DNA of 14,210 nt, from the NCBI GenBank assembly GCA_030040725.1, contig JASHTD010000258.1:1-14210 (forward strand). The letters run 5' to 3'. Made by a program: the position numbers and the translations under genes. Below are positions 1-7,320 of the stretch, in pieces; position 1 is the first letter of the stretch, and every line of letters begins with the position of its first letter. The DNA is from Candidatus Sulfotelmatobacter sp. GTDB taxonomy: Bacteria; Acidobacteriota; Terriglobia; Terriglobales; Acidobacteriaceae. The notes beneath the pieces were generated by a model that was not told the DNA's origin, did no database searches, and saw nothing but the letters and a program-made list of their open reading frames with translations.

Positions 1-110
1 TCGATCTTGAGATGCTGATGAAAATAATCCATCAGCAAAGCGCCCGCCTCGCGGGCAATGGCCGCCATGGCTGGAAGAAAGCTCTCGGCTTCCGAGGAGT
101 TCGCAGGCAT
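1..110 (-). CDS. Inositol monophosphatase family protein, N-terminal fragment (cut by window edge)
   Basis: Only the first 36 codons are present; the gene runs off the left edge. Reading from an ATG at 110, the product starts MPANSSEAESFLPAMAAIAR and continues with EAGALLMDYFHQHLKI. The pattern A-x-x-A-x-E-A-G-x-L-L-x-x-Y/F is the usual first helix of the inositol monophosphatase / CysQ / SuhB family of magnesium-dependent phosphatases. The metal-binding motifs lie beyond the edge, so substrate (inositol phosphate, 3'-phosphoadenosine phosphate or a sugar phosphate) cannot be decided. It starts 25 bases downstream of the Hfq-like gene on the same strand, suggesting co-transcription. The family call rests on one helix and is therefore moderate. 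Confidence 0.55.
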   Translation of the reverse strand, partial: MPANSSEAESFLPAMAAIAREAGALLMDYFHQHLKI

Positions 111-135
111 TCTGGGCTTGCGGAGCGACGAACGG

Positions 136-408
136 TTATTTTCTCTTGCCGCCGTCTTCAGCGATGTACATGATTTCGTGCTTGAAGATAAACAGATTAG
201 GCGCGCCTTCGCGGGTCAGGCGCACCATGTTCTTGTCGTAGTATTCGATCCAACCGGTGACGATGTTCCCATCCATCAGCTTGACGCTGACCTGCCTCTG
301 CTTTTCACCCAGGCTCTTAAGAAACCCAGCTTCTTCGAAGGTCTCTTCCGGAGGAGGGGTTCGGCCGTGCTTGCTGCCATGGGCAGCGCCTTGTACGCGG
401 AAAGCCAT
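136..408 (-). CDS. Hfq-like / Sm-fold RNA-binding protein
   Basis: A 90-residue product. After a flexible N-terminus of about 28 residues, the rest fits one Sm fold: a short helix (GFLKSLGEKQ), then strands containing VSVKLMDGNIVTGWIEYYDK, then the Sm2-type segment IFKHEIMYI. The F-K-H triplet matches the Y-K-H of bacterial Hfq, whose hexamer binds small RNAs and mRNA A-rich sites. It differs from classical Hfq: the proximal-face Gln-Asp before the helix is absent (Glu/Ala-rich instead), and there is no long C-terminal tail. It is therefore an Hfq paralogue or a divergent Hfq; RNA binding is inferred from the fold. ATG at 408 is the only reasonable start; no clear Shine-Dalgarno precedes it, but a TAAAAT box ends 6 bases before the ATG. 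The gene lies 38 bases downstream of the TonB receptor gene and 25 bases upstream of the phosphatase fragment. Confidence 0.7.
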   Translation of the reverse strand: MAFRVQGAAHGSKHGRTPPPEETFEEAGFLKSLGEKQRQVSVKLMDGNIVTGWIEYYDKNMVRLTREGAPNLFIFKHEIMYIAEDGGKRK

Positions 409-446
409 GCCAACATTTTACACAAATCGCGCCGGCCGCCCGCCAG

Positions 447-3400
447 CTAGAAACTGATGCGAAGTCCAAATTCGAATGTGCGCGGCGTTCCTGAAGCGTA
501 GGTTCCCGATTGATAGCTGGCGCGAAAAGGAGCGAGGCTGCTGCCCGGCACCACCCCGCCAATCACAGTCGGAGCCAGCAATCCATTAACTCCCGGCAAC
601 AACGAGTTGTTCATCGAGTTGCCTGGCAGAAACGCGTTCCAGAAGTTGAACACGTTGAAAGCGCTGGCGCTCGGTTCCAGCGTCACGCGATCTCTGATGG
701 TGAAAGGCCAAGCGAGTCGTACATCAATGGACTTAAACCATGGAATTCCGACAGCCTGTTGCGGCACAGAATCGATTGTCGGCATCACCCAGTTGAGAGC
801 AACCATGTCGTTCGCGGTCATGACCGGCGGCCCGGAAACTAATCCGGGACAAGAGAAGGGATCGTTGGGTGCGCTATTGGCCACCAGGCACTGGCCGGAG
901 GGCGTGAGAGTTCCAGCGTAGGCATGGTTATATTTCGTAATCGCACTGTGTAAGTTGTATACGTTAGTGCCACGCTCGAACTGGCCGATCTGGGTTCCCG
1001 GCAGCGGCTCCGGAGTTCCATCAGCGGGCAATCCGGTGCCAAGCCAATCAGTCGAGAAAATCTCGCCTCCGTTCGTCGATTCCGGAAGCAAGAGATTCTG
1101 CGCCACGGGACTATAAAAATGCCCGACCAGGCTGAGCTTGGTAAGCAACGGGAGCTGGAAAGTTCCGCCGAAAGAAACTTGATGCTTGCGATCGAGCGCG
1201 TCGGGCCCGGTGAAGCGGGTCGGAGCATCATTATCGATCGCCAGATTGATGCCATCTTCATCCTGGGCTTGACTCGCGAACTTCGAATAGGTGTAGGCAA
1301 CCTCGAAATCGGCGTTCTTCACGCCGCGAACTAATCTGGCAACGTGTTGCACCATTCTTCCCTGAAAACCGCTGTAGAGCGAACGTCCGGCAGGCAGGAG
1401 CATATCGACACCGCCAAGCACTCCAGTGTTGCCGGTGACTCTATTGACGCCGGGAAACGCGCAGTAGGAGCACGGTCCTCCGCCCACGGCTTGCAGATTG
1501 GAATCGAGGCCAGCCGCGGAGTATGCGGCCTGGGCGCCTGCTATTCCCAACTTCGCCACCATACAGGTCGCAACGCCGAACCCTGCCGGGCAGCCGTGAG
1601 AAAGTTGTGCAGCGTCACGGGCGGTGAGCGCGTTAGCTTCGTTGAAGCTGCGCGCCGCGCCGCTGTGATCGATATCCTGACCGATCAGGTAATGCTCGCC
1701 GAGGTCGCGAATGTAGTACACGCTGATCTTTGTGTATTCGCTGACTGCCTTGTCAAATCCCAGGTTCATCTGATACGAACGCGGCGTGCGATAGCCCGGA
1801 TAGAGAAGGTCGTAGCCCCGATTGTTCAAAGCGGTCAGGGTAGAACCAACGAAGTTGCTGTTCGCCGCGGCGGCGGTTCCGGCGGCAGCAGCCTGATAGG
1901 CGTGGCTAAGGGCGAGAATCGCCGGCGCCACGGCCGCAATGGTGCCGCCGCAGAAAGTGGGGAATGCCTGCAAACCGGCCGGGGTCGAGACTACCGTTGC
2001 CGCGCCGCCGGCAAGGGAGCCCACGCCGGTCAAGCTGGTTGGCCATGGGAATGGCGCAGCTGCTCCGCCCGAGCAGACCTCCGGAGTAGAAAGAAAATTT
2101 CCCTGGGCAAGGCGCGCCGGAGTGTCATAAAGAAGATTATTCAGCAGCGGATCGGCATAGACCAACGCCGCGCCGCCGCGAATTACCGTGCTGCCTCCAC
2201 CGCTTACGTTCCACGCAAAGCCCACGCGCGGAGCCAAATCCCAAGCGGGGTTGTGAATTCGATCGCCATAACCTGCGCCCCACTGATTCAGCGCGGGCAG
2301 CGGGCCCAGGCCGCTATCCGTGAGACCGGAATCGTGCAGATATTGCAGACCGTAGGTCAACCTGAAGTGCGGCTTGAGGTTGAATGCATCTCCAACATAC
2401 ATCTGCAACCGAGTATTCGGATTCAATCCGCCTTCATGGAAACCGAATGCCGAATGTGGAGTGGAAAAATCAACTCCGTTGCCGAGGGTCACATAATTGG
2501 CTGGATAGTTGATGGGGTTTGATGACGCGAAGGCGAGCGAAGAGGTCGTGCCAACCTGAGGAAACACTCCGAAATCCGCGAGCCGTGCGCCATCGATCCG
2601 ATTAATGTCGATGCCATACCGGATGATGTGCTCGCGCAAGACACGGCTGCCATCGTATCGCACCTGTTTATCGGATTGAACTTCCCGCTGCGACCCCAGC
2701 CAGCTCGGCCCGCCACAATAAGAACCACCGCCGCTCAGAACGCAGTTTCCCTGGCTCGACGCACCGATGTTGATGCCGAGGCCGGGGATGGGATTATCGA
2801 ATCCGCTGAGCGTACCCGTAGCATCGGCAATGGAACTTCGCACCTTCAGATATTCCACGCGAAAGCTGTGAGCATAGGCTCCGGTCTGGAAATCGACACC
2901 GAGGGCGTTGGTCGCATTGTTGGTGTCGGTTCTCAGATTCTGTGTCGAGCTGGCCGCGCCGAAGGGGCGAACATCCGTGCCTTGAAAGAAATTGAAACGA
3001 TAAAAAGCGCGTGTGCTGCCGCGCATGTTCCAGTCGATGCGTTCGTCGGTATCGAAGCCGCGATAGGGTTCAGAGAGATCGCCGCCGAGCAGGTTGAAGG
3101 GATAAGCGAAAGGCTGCGGCTCCAGAAGATCCTGCTTGGCGCGTTCGGCGTCGGCAAACCAGAAGACTTTCTTTTTGATAATCGCGCCGCCCGCATCCCC
3201 TCCGAAGAATTCGCGCGAAAACGATTGCGGCGCGCTGGGCGGTTGCGATGCCGCGCCTTGATCGCCGCGGTAGGAACCGAAGAGCTCTCCATGTATTTCA
3301 TCGCCGCCGGAACGCGTGATCAGGTTCACCGAGCCCGGCGATGCCGGAGGAGTCGAAAGATCGAGGGACGACTGCGCGACCTGAAATTCCTTGACTGCGC

Positions 3401-4088
3401 TGGCAGGAACATTTTGCGTTGACGCGCCGACAATCTCATCGTTGATGTCGAGGCCATCTTCGGAGATCCTGGTGCCGCGCCCGTACCGGCTCAGCACCGA
3501 TATTCCATCGACGCCATTCTTGGTGGGATCGAAAATACCGCCATCCTGAATCTGCACGCCGGGATCAAGCTGGGCAAAATCAAAAATATTGCGCCCATTG
3601 ATCGGCAACTTCTCCATGCGCTGTTCGCCACGGACGTTCTCGACACCGACTTGGTCGGTGTTGACAAGAGACCCCTGTGACATCTCGATGACTGAGATTT
3701 GTGGGCCTGCTTGCAACTTCACGTTTAGCGTCTCAGTATTCCCGACGTGAACGGCGAGTTTGAGGTGAGCCGTCATGAAGCCCTTGGCTTCGATTCGTTC
3801 CGAATAGGCGCCCGGCTGAATCGGACCGGAGGAATACCACCCAGCTGGCGACGTGAAGAGATAAGTCGGTGAGGAAGTGGCCGTATCTGTGATTTCAACC
3901 TCTGCCCCTGTGATGGGCTTGCCCTTGGTGTCGGTGACTACGCCGCTGATGCTGCCGGTCGCGACGGTTTGAGCCGATAGAAGCGGTGCGATGGCCAAAA
4001 GCGCCGCCGTCGCCAGGAGAACCAAAACGGTGGAACAGGAACCGGAACGGAAATCCAAAATAGCAAACCTCTGATTGGCAGTATTCAC
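447..4088 (-). CDS. Oar-like TonB-dependent outer membrane receptor with carboxypeptidase-regulatory domain
   Basis: A 1,213-residue outer-membrane protein. It has a signal peptide ending near residue 40 (hydrophobic stretch VLVLLATAALLAIAPLL, then SAQ). A carboxypeptidase-regulatory-like beta-sandwich follows at about 43-128 (GSISGVVTDTKGKPITGAEV). A TonB plug domain spans about 150-275 (LPINGRNIFDFAQLDPGV, then SVNLITRSGGDEIHGELFGS). The remainder is a long beta-barrel ending in FEFGLRISF, with the terminal aromatic residue expected for BAM-dependent insertion. The size and domain order match the Oar-like receptors abundant in Acidobacteria, thought to import large or carbohydrate-like substrates with TonB energy; the ligand cannot be read from sequence. 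The start is a GTG at 4088, preceded at 4 bases by AGAAAGG. An Ala-rich stretch at about 715-745 and ten mature-region cysteines lie in presumed loops. No SusD-like partner is adjacent. Confidence 0.9.
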   Translation of the reverse strand: MNTANQRFAILDFRSGSCSTVLVLLATAALLAIAPLLSAQTVATGSISGVVTDTKGKPITGAEVEITDTATSSPTYLFTSPAGWYSSGPIQPGAYSERIEAKGFMTAHLKLAVHVGNTETLNVKLQAGPQISVIEMSQGSLVNTDQVGVENVRGEQRMEKLPINGRNIFDFAQLDPGVQIQDGGIFDPTKNGVDGISVLSRYGRGTRISEDGLDINDEIVGASTQNVPASAVKEFQVAQSSLDLSTPPASPGSVNLITRSGGDEIHGELFGSYRGDQGAASQPPSAPQSFSREFFGGDAGGAIIKKKVFWFADAERAKQDLLEPQPFAYPFNLLGGDLSEPYRGFDTDERIDWNMRGSTRAFYRFNFFQGTDVRPFGAASSTQNLRTDTNNATNALGVDFQTGAYAHSFRVEYLKVRSSIADATGTLSGFDNPIPGLGINIGASSQGNCVLSGGGSYCGGPSWLGSQREVQSDKQVRYDGSRVLREHIIRYGIDINRIDGARLADFGVFPQVGTTSSLAFASSNPINYPANYVTLGNGVDFSTPHSAFGFHEGGLNPNTRLQMYVGDAFNLKPHFRLTYGLQYLHDSGLTDSGLGPLPALNQWGAGYGDRIHNPAWDLAPRVGFAWNVSGGGSTVIRGGAALVYADPLLNNLLYDTPARLAQGNFLSTPEVCSGGAAAPFPWPTSLTGVGSLAGGAATVVSTPAGLQAFPTFCGGTIAAVAPAILALSHAYQAAAAGTAAAANSNFVGSTLTALNNRGYDLLYPGYRTPRSYQMNLGFDKAVSEYTKISVYYIRDLGEHYLIGQDIDHSGAARSFNEANALTARDAAQLSHGCPAGFGVATCMVAKLGIAGAQAAYSAAGLDSNLQAVGGGPCSYCAFPGVNRVTGNTGVLGGVDMLLPAGRSLYSGFQGRMVQHVARLVRGVKNADFEVAYTYSKFASQAQDEDGINLAIDNDAPTRFTGPDALDRKHQVSFGGTFQLPLLTKLSLVGHFYSPVAQNLLLPESTNGGEIFSTDWLGTGLPADGTPEPLPGTQIGQFERGTNVYNLHSAITKYNHAYAGTLTPSGQCLVANSAPNDPFSCPGLVSGPPVMTANDMVALNWVMPTIDSVPQQAVGIPWFKSIDVRLAWPFTIRDRVTLEPSASAFNVFNFWNAFLPGNSMNNSLLPGVNGLLAPTVIGGVVPGSSLAPFRASYQSGTYASGTPRTFEFGLRISF

Positions 4089-4092
4089 AGAA

Positions 4093-4099
4093 CCTTTCT
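4093..4099 (-). promoter_or_regulatory. Ribosome binding site deciding the GTG start of the TonB receptor
   Basis: On the minus strand AGAAAGG is followed by TTCT and then GTG. This supports the GTG at 4088 as the start, giving an N-terminus with a normal signal peptide. The spacing of 4 bases is slightly short. Confidence 0.55.
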
Positions 4100-4270
4100 C
4101 ATGTCTTATGCGAAACTCTCAAGCCCTGGCTTGAACTTCAACCTTGCCGCAAAACCTGTCTCGACGGAAGTTCTGAGGATATCAAACCCGCGCATTCTTC
4201 ATCTTAAAGTTCTTCGTTTAATGTTCTCCGTCGCCCGGCAACGTACGCGATCTGCGCGATACCATCGGCG

Positions 4271-5197
4271 TCAGAAATCAGATTTGGTTGTGTAGTAACC
4301 CACGCGGTGGCGCACTTGATAGGACTCGCCTCCAGGGCTTTTGATCTCGACCTGAATGCGTCGGAATTGCGAGTTCGTCAGCCTTTGCACGGGATAGTAC
4401 GCCAGCAGATATTGCGTGCGAAGTTCGTCGCTGATCTGGTGGAAAGCGTCATCGAGCTGAGATACCGAAGTGGCATAGTAATACTTGCCGCCGGTATCTT
4501 CCGAGAGCTGAATGAGCGCGTGCTCGCCGCCGGTTTCGCGTCCCGCGCTGTTTTCAATGGGCACGACGATGATGCTGTAGACCAGCGCTTCCGCCTCTTC
4601 CGCGGCGCGCGCGGCTTGCTGATAGTCGACTTTGCTTATGGTGTCTCCGCCGTCGGTGATAAGCACCAGCACTTTACGGCCCTGGCGGCGGTCGAGCGAG
4701 CGTGAAGTGAGATAAACCGCATCGAACAAAGCCGTGGCTGCTCCCAGGCGGATGTGATCAATTCCCTCGTCGATGCGCTTCAAGTCGGCGGTGTAAGAAA
4801 CCGACTGCAACACCGCTTCGCTGAAGCCGAAAACCGACAAGGCATCGACGGGACGCATAATATCTCGCGCAAACCGCTTGGCCGAAGCCTGCTCCAGCGG
4901 CAGGTCGTGCCGCGTGCTCAGGCTGGTATCGATGGCCAGCGCGATGGAAAGCGGAAAGGCCGATTCCTTATCGAACACCGCAATGGTCTGTGGAATCCCA
5001 TCTTCGAGCACGGTGAAGTTGTCTTTCTTCAATCCGGCCACCGGAGAACCGTGCGCATCGGTGACGGTGACGTAAACATTGACCAGCTTGACGTCAACTT
5101 TGAGGGTGGTTTCCGGACGCTTCTGGCTCGGGGACTGCTGCGCAAGCGCAGTGGCGCAAGCCAGCAGAAGCGACATCAGCGTAGACGCTTTCCTCAT
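4271..5197 (-). CDS. Secreted VWFA-domain protein (Acidobacterial VWFA-related family)
   Basis: A 308-residue exported protein when started at the ATG at 5197. This start places a standard signal peptide first (MRKASTLMSLLLACATALAQ). A short beta-rich region follows (about 31-75: VKLVNVYVTVTDAHG, then FTVLEDGIPQ), the usual preface of the acidobacterial VWFA family (TIGR03436 type). The von Willebrand A domain occupies about 82-275. Its metal-ion-dependent adhesion site looks intact: D90-x-S92-x-S94, T155 in GAATALFDA, and D182 in LITDGGDT. It therefore probably binds a divalent metal and a protein partner at the cell surface or in the periplasm; no partner is identifiable. An alternative GTG start at 5296 overlaps the moaDE stop as GTGA and would add 33 Arg/Ser-rich residues before the signal peptide. 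The ATG at 5197 lacks a strong Shine-Dalgarno, so the start is not settled. Confidence 0.85.
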   Translation of the reverse strand: MRKASTLMSLLLACATALAQQSPSQKRPETTLKVDVKLVNVYVTVTDAHGSPVAGLKKDNFTVLEDGIPQTIAVFDKESAFPLSIALAIDTSLSTRHDLPLEQASAKRFARDIMRPVDALSVFGFSEAVLQSVSYTADLKRIDEGIDHIRLGAATALFDAVYLTSRSLDRRQGRKVLVLITDGGDTISKVDYQQAARAAEEAEALVYSIIVVPIENSAGRETGGEHALIQLSEDTGGKYYYATSVSQLDDAFHQISDELRTQYLLAYYPVQRLTNSQFRRIQVEIKSPGGESYQVRHRVGYYTTKSDF

Positions 5198-5292
5198 TCG
5201 ATGAGAAGCAGTATACCTTCGCAACTTGATCCGTCGGGCGCTGGCGATGCGCCCTGAGGAACGACCAGAAAATTTGGATAAGACCAGCCCGC

Positions 5293-6024
5293 TCACTTAG
5301 ATGCGCCGTCCGGGTTGGGGCTGCCTGCGGCCCGGAGAATTTCCGCAGGAAACGGCTCGCCGTCAGCCCACACGGCACCATCTTCAAAGTGCTCCTTCTT
5401 CCAGATGGGCACGGTGCGCTTAAGATTATCGATCAGCCAGCGGCACGCGTCGAATGCGGCTGCGCGATGCGCCGACGCGACCACGATGAGCACGCTGGTT
5501 TCACCAATCTCCAGCCTCCCGAGGCGATGAACCAGCGCAACATCCCGAATCTGGAATTGCCGGAGCGCCTGTTCGGCGAGGGTTTCCATCTGCTGCGGGG
5601 CCATTTGCTCGTAAGCCTCGTAATCGAGGTAAAGCGTCTCTCGCCCCCGTGTCTGATTGCGTACCACGCCCTCGAAGACCACAGCCGCGCCATCCTCAGC
5701 ACGTTTGATGCGGTCGAGAACGCCGCTCGAATCAATCGCTTCTCGAACAATCGAGGCATGGGGGAAGGTCGAACTTGCCGATCCGCCGCTTACCGGCGGG
5801 AGCAGCGCAACTTCGTCGCCCTCGTGCAGCAACGTCCCGGCTGTCGAATATTGTTGGTTCACGGCGATGGCGAGTGATGGCAGCATAGCTTTCATCGCCG
5901 GTGATTGAGAGGCGCAGCGATCCAGCACGTCAGAGACGGTCGCCCCCGCGGGCAAATCCATCCAATCGCCCGATTGGCCGGCCAGATCTTGCAAAATGCC
6001 AAAAAAAAGAACGCGCACACGCAT
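5293..6024 (-). CDS. Fused molybdopterin synthase, MoaD-MoaE
   Basis: A 243-residue protein joining both molybdopterin synthase subunits, which convert cyclic pyranopterin monophosphate to molybdopterin in the cytoplasm. Residues 1-81 are MoaD, a ubiquitin-like fold (MRVRVLFFGILQDLAG at the start, HEGDEVALLPPVSGG at the end). In free MoaD the final Gly-Gly carries the thiocarboxylate sulfur donor. Residues 82-243 are MoaE: R122 in VVRNQTRG, H186-R187 in SAHR, and two lysines spaced as in E. coli K119/K126, here K202 and K209 (NLKRTVPIWKKE). All catalytic positions I can check are present. The Gly-Gly is internal, so cleavage after G81 or another route to the thiocarboxylate is needed; fused mycobacterial MoaX is known to require cleavage. 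The ATG at 6024 is chosen because MoaD homology starts there; an in-frame upstream extension to 6105 has no homology. The VWFA gene follows. Confidence 0.9.
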   Translation of the reverse strand: MRVRVLFFGILQDLAGQSGDWMDLPAGATVSDVLDRCASQSPAMKAMLPSLAIAVNQQYSTAGTLLHEGDEVALLPPVSGGSASSTFPHASIVREAIDSSGVLDRIKRAEDGAAVVFEGVVRNQTRGRETLYLDYEAYEQMAPQQMETLAEQALRQFQIRDVALVHRLGRLEIGETSVLIVVASAHRAAAFDACRWLIDNLKRTVPIWKKEHFEDGAVWADGEPFPAEILRAAGSPNPDGASK

Positions 6025-6154
6025 GGTATTTGCTGCCAGTTTAACGCGGACATGGTGGTTGCGTCCGGTTTCGAAACGAATTGCAGCAGGTGCACAATCG
6101 GCCACCGCCCCAAGCCCTCAAGACATTGAGGAAAACAGCCGATCTGCTAGAAGC

Positions 6155-6160
6155 GGGAGG
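6155..6160 (+). promoter_or_regulatory. Ribosome binding site of the porin-like gene
   Basis: GGGAGG lies 4 bases before the ATG at 6165 and selects this start over an in-frame ATG at 6081. The chosen start also puts the signal peptide at the very N-terminus. Confidence 0.6.
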
Positions 6161-6164
6161 CATC

Positions 6165-7301
6165 ATGCATCGGTGTATTGCACTGGTTCTGGCTGGCTGC
6201 ATTCTTGCTGCACCCGCGTTCGCCCAGGACTTATCCGGCTTTCAGTTCCATGGCTTTGTCACCCAGGGCTTTCTTTTCAGCTCGCACAACAATTACCTGA
6301 CCATGCAATCGAGCTCCGGCAGCTTGCAGTGGACCGACGGCGCAGTGAGTATCAGCGATTCCGTTAGCGACAGCCTGCGAGTCGGAATTCAGCTGCACAT
6401 GTATCAACTGGGACAACTGGGCGGGCCGAACGTTCGAGTGGATTGGGCCCTGGGGGACTATAAGATCAACGATTATTTCGGAGTTCGCGCCGGCAAAGTC
6501 AAAACCATCGTTGGATTGTTCAACGATTCGCAAGACGTCGATGCGGTTTTCCTCTGGTCTCTGCTGCCACAGAGCTGTTATCCGATCGATAATGAAGGCT
6601 TTTATCTCGCGCACACCGGAGGAGACGTGTATGGCTACGTAGCCCTTGGCAAGCGGATCGGCGGCCTGCGCTATGACGGATACGTTGGCGAAGACTATCT
6701 TCCTCTCGACGGCGGGTACATCAAGCAATTGGCTGACGATGGCCTCCAATTCACGAATGAGCCCTCGGGCAAGAATTACGGCGGCGATCTCCGCTGGGAA
6801 ACTCCATTGCAGGGATTAATGCTGGGCTACAGCCCCATGGTAATGGGTCTGAACGGGACATCGGCAAGTGGCTCCCTGCGCGTTCCCACATTTCTTATGA
6901 CCGCACAGTACGCTCAATACACGCGGGGGAAATTTTACTTTGGCTTCGAATATGACAGGGTTCCGGTCAGTGAAATTGTGACACTCAGTACAGAGGTCAT
7001 TTCATTCCCAGTGGACGCCCGCTCCTGGTATGGGATGGGACGGTATCGCTTCACAAAGAAGATCCAAGCCGGAAGCTATTACAGTCAGTACGTCAACAAA
7101 GCAACGGATACCTCCCTGCCGCAGAACTACTCAAAGGACTGGGTAGTTTCCGGGCGCTATGATTTTAATTCTTATTTTTACGCCAAACTTGAAGACCATT
7201 TCTTGCACGGGACCGGACTCGGTTACTACGCAAGCACAAATCCAAATGGCCTAAAGCCCAACGCGAACATATTGGCTGCAAAGATTGGTTTCAGCTTTTG
7301 A
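6165..7301 (+). CDS. Porin-like outer membrane beta-barrel protein
   Basis: A 378-residue exported protein. It starts with a clean signal peptide (MHRCIALVLAGCILAAPAFA, cleavage before QD). The mature region has alternating polar/aromatic strands, Gly/Tyr-rich turns and many Trp/Tyr residues, and ends LAAKIGFSF with the terminal Phe typical of outer-membrane barrels. The early strand FQFHGFVTQGFLFSS and the segment VRAGKVKTIVGLFNDSQDVD resemble general and phosphate-type porins, but I cannot assign a named family. The next gene, 19 bases downstream on the same strand, encodes a small PstS-like binding protein. The pair suggests uptake or sensing of an oxyanion across the outer membrane, which is inference from context. 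A strong ribosome binding site supports the start. Divergent from moaDE across a 140-base spacer. Confidence 0.75.
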   Translation: MHRCIALVLAGCILAAPAFAQDLSGFQFHGFVTQGFLFSSHNNYLTMQSSSGSLQWTDGAVSISDSVSDSLRVGIQLHMYQLGQLGGPNVRVDWALGDYKINDYFGVRAGKVKTIVGLFNDSQDVDAVFLWSLLPQSCYPIDNEGFYLAHTGGDVYGYVALGKRIGGLRYDGYVGEDYLPLDGGYIKQLADDGLQFTNEPSGKNYGGDLRWETPLQGLMLGYSPMVMGLNGTSASGSLRVPTFLMTAQYAQYTRGKFYFGFEYDRVPVSEIVTLSTEVISFPVDARSWYGMGRYRFTKKIQAGSYYSQYVNKATDTSLPQNYSKDWVVSGRYDFNSYFYAKLEDHFLHGTGLGYYASTNPNGLKPNANILAAKIGFSF

Positions 7302-7320
7302 GATACTTGCGAGCAACGAG

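Noticed and set aside
58..450. 130-codon plus-strand open frame opposite the Hfq-like gene
   Set aside because: The minus-strand frame encodes a clear Sm fold, so this frame is its shadow.
1344..2522. 392-codon plus-strand open frame
   Set aside because: It lies wholly antisense to the TonB receptor, has Arg/Ala-rich composition, no ribosome binding site and no recognisable domain. Long antisense frames are expected opposite a GC-rich gene.
2628..3422. 264-codon plus-strand open frame
   Set aside because: Also antisense within the TonB receptor gene; no protein-family features.
6126..6153. Promoter-like TTGAGG and TGC-TAGAAG pair before the porin-like gene
   Set aside because: A start from this pair would fall in or after the ribosome binding site at 6155-6160, removing it from the transcript; the match is probably chance.
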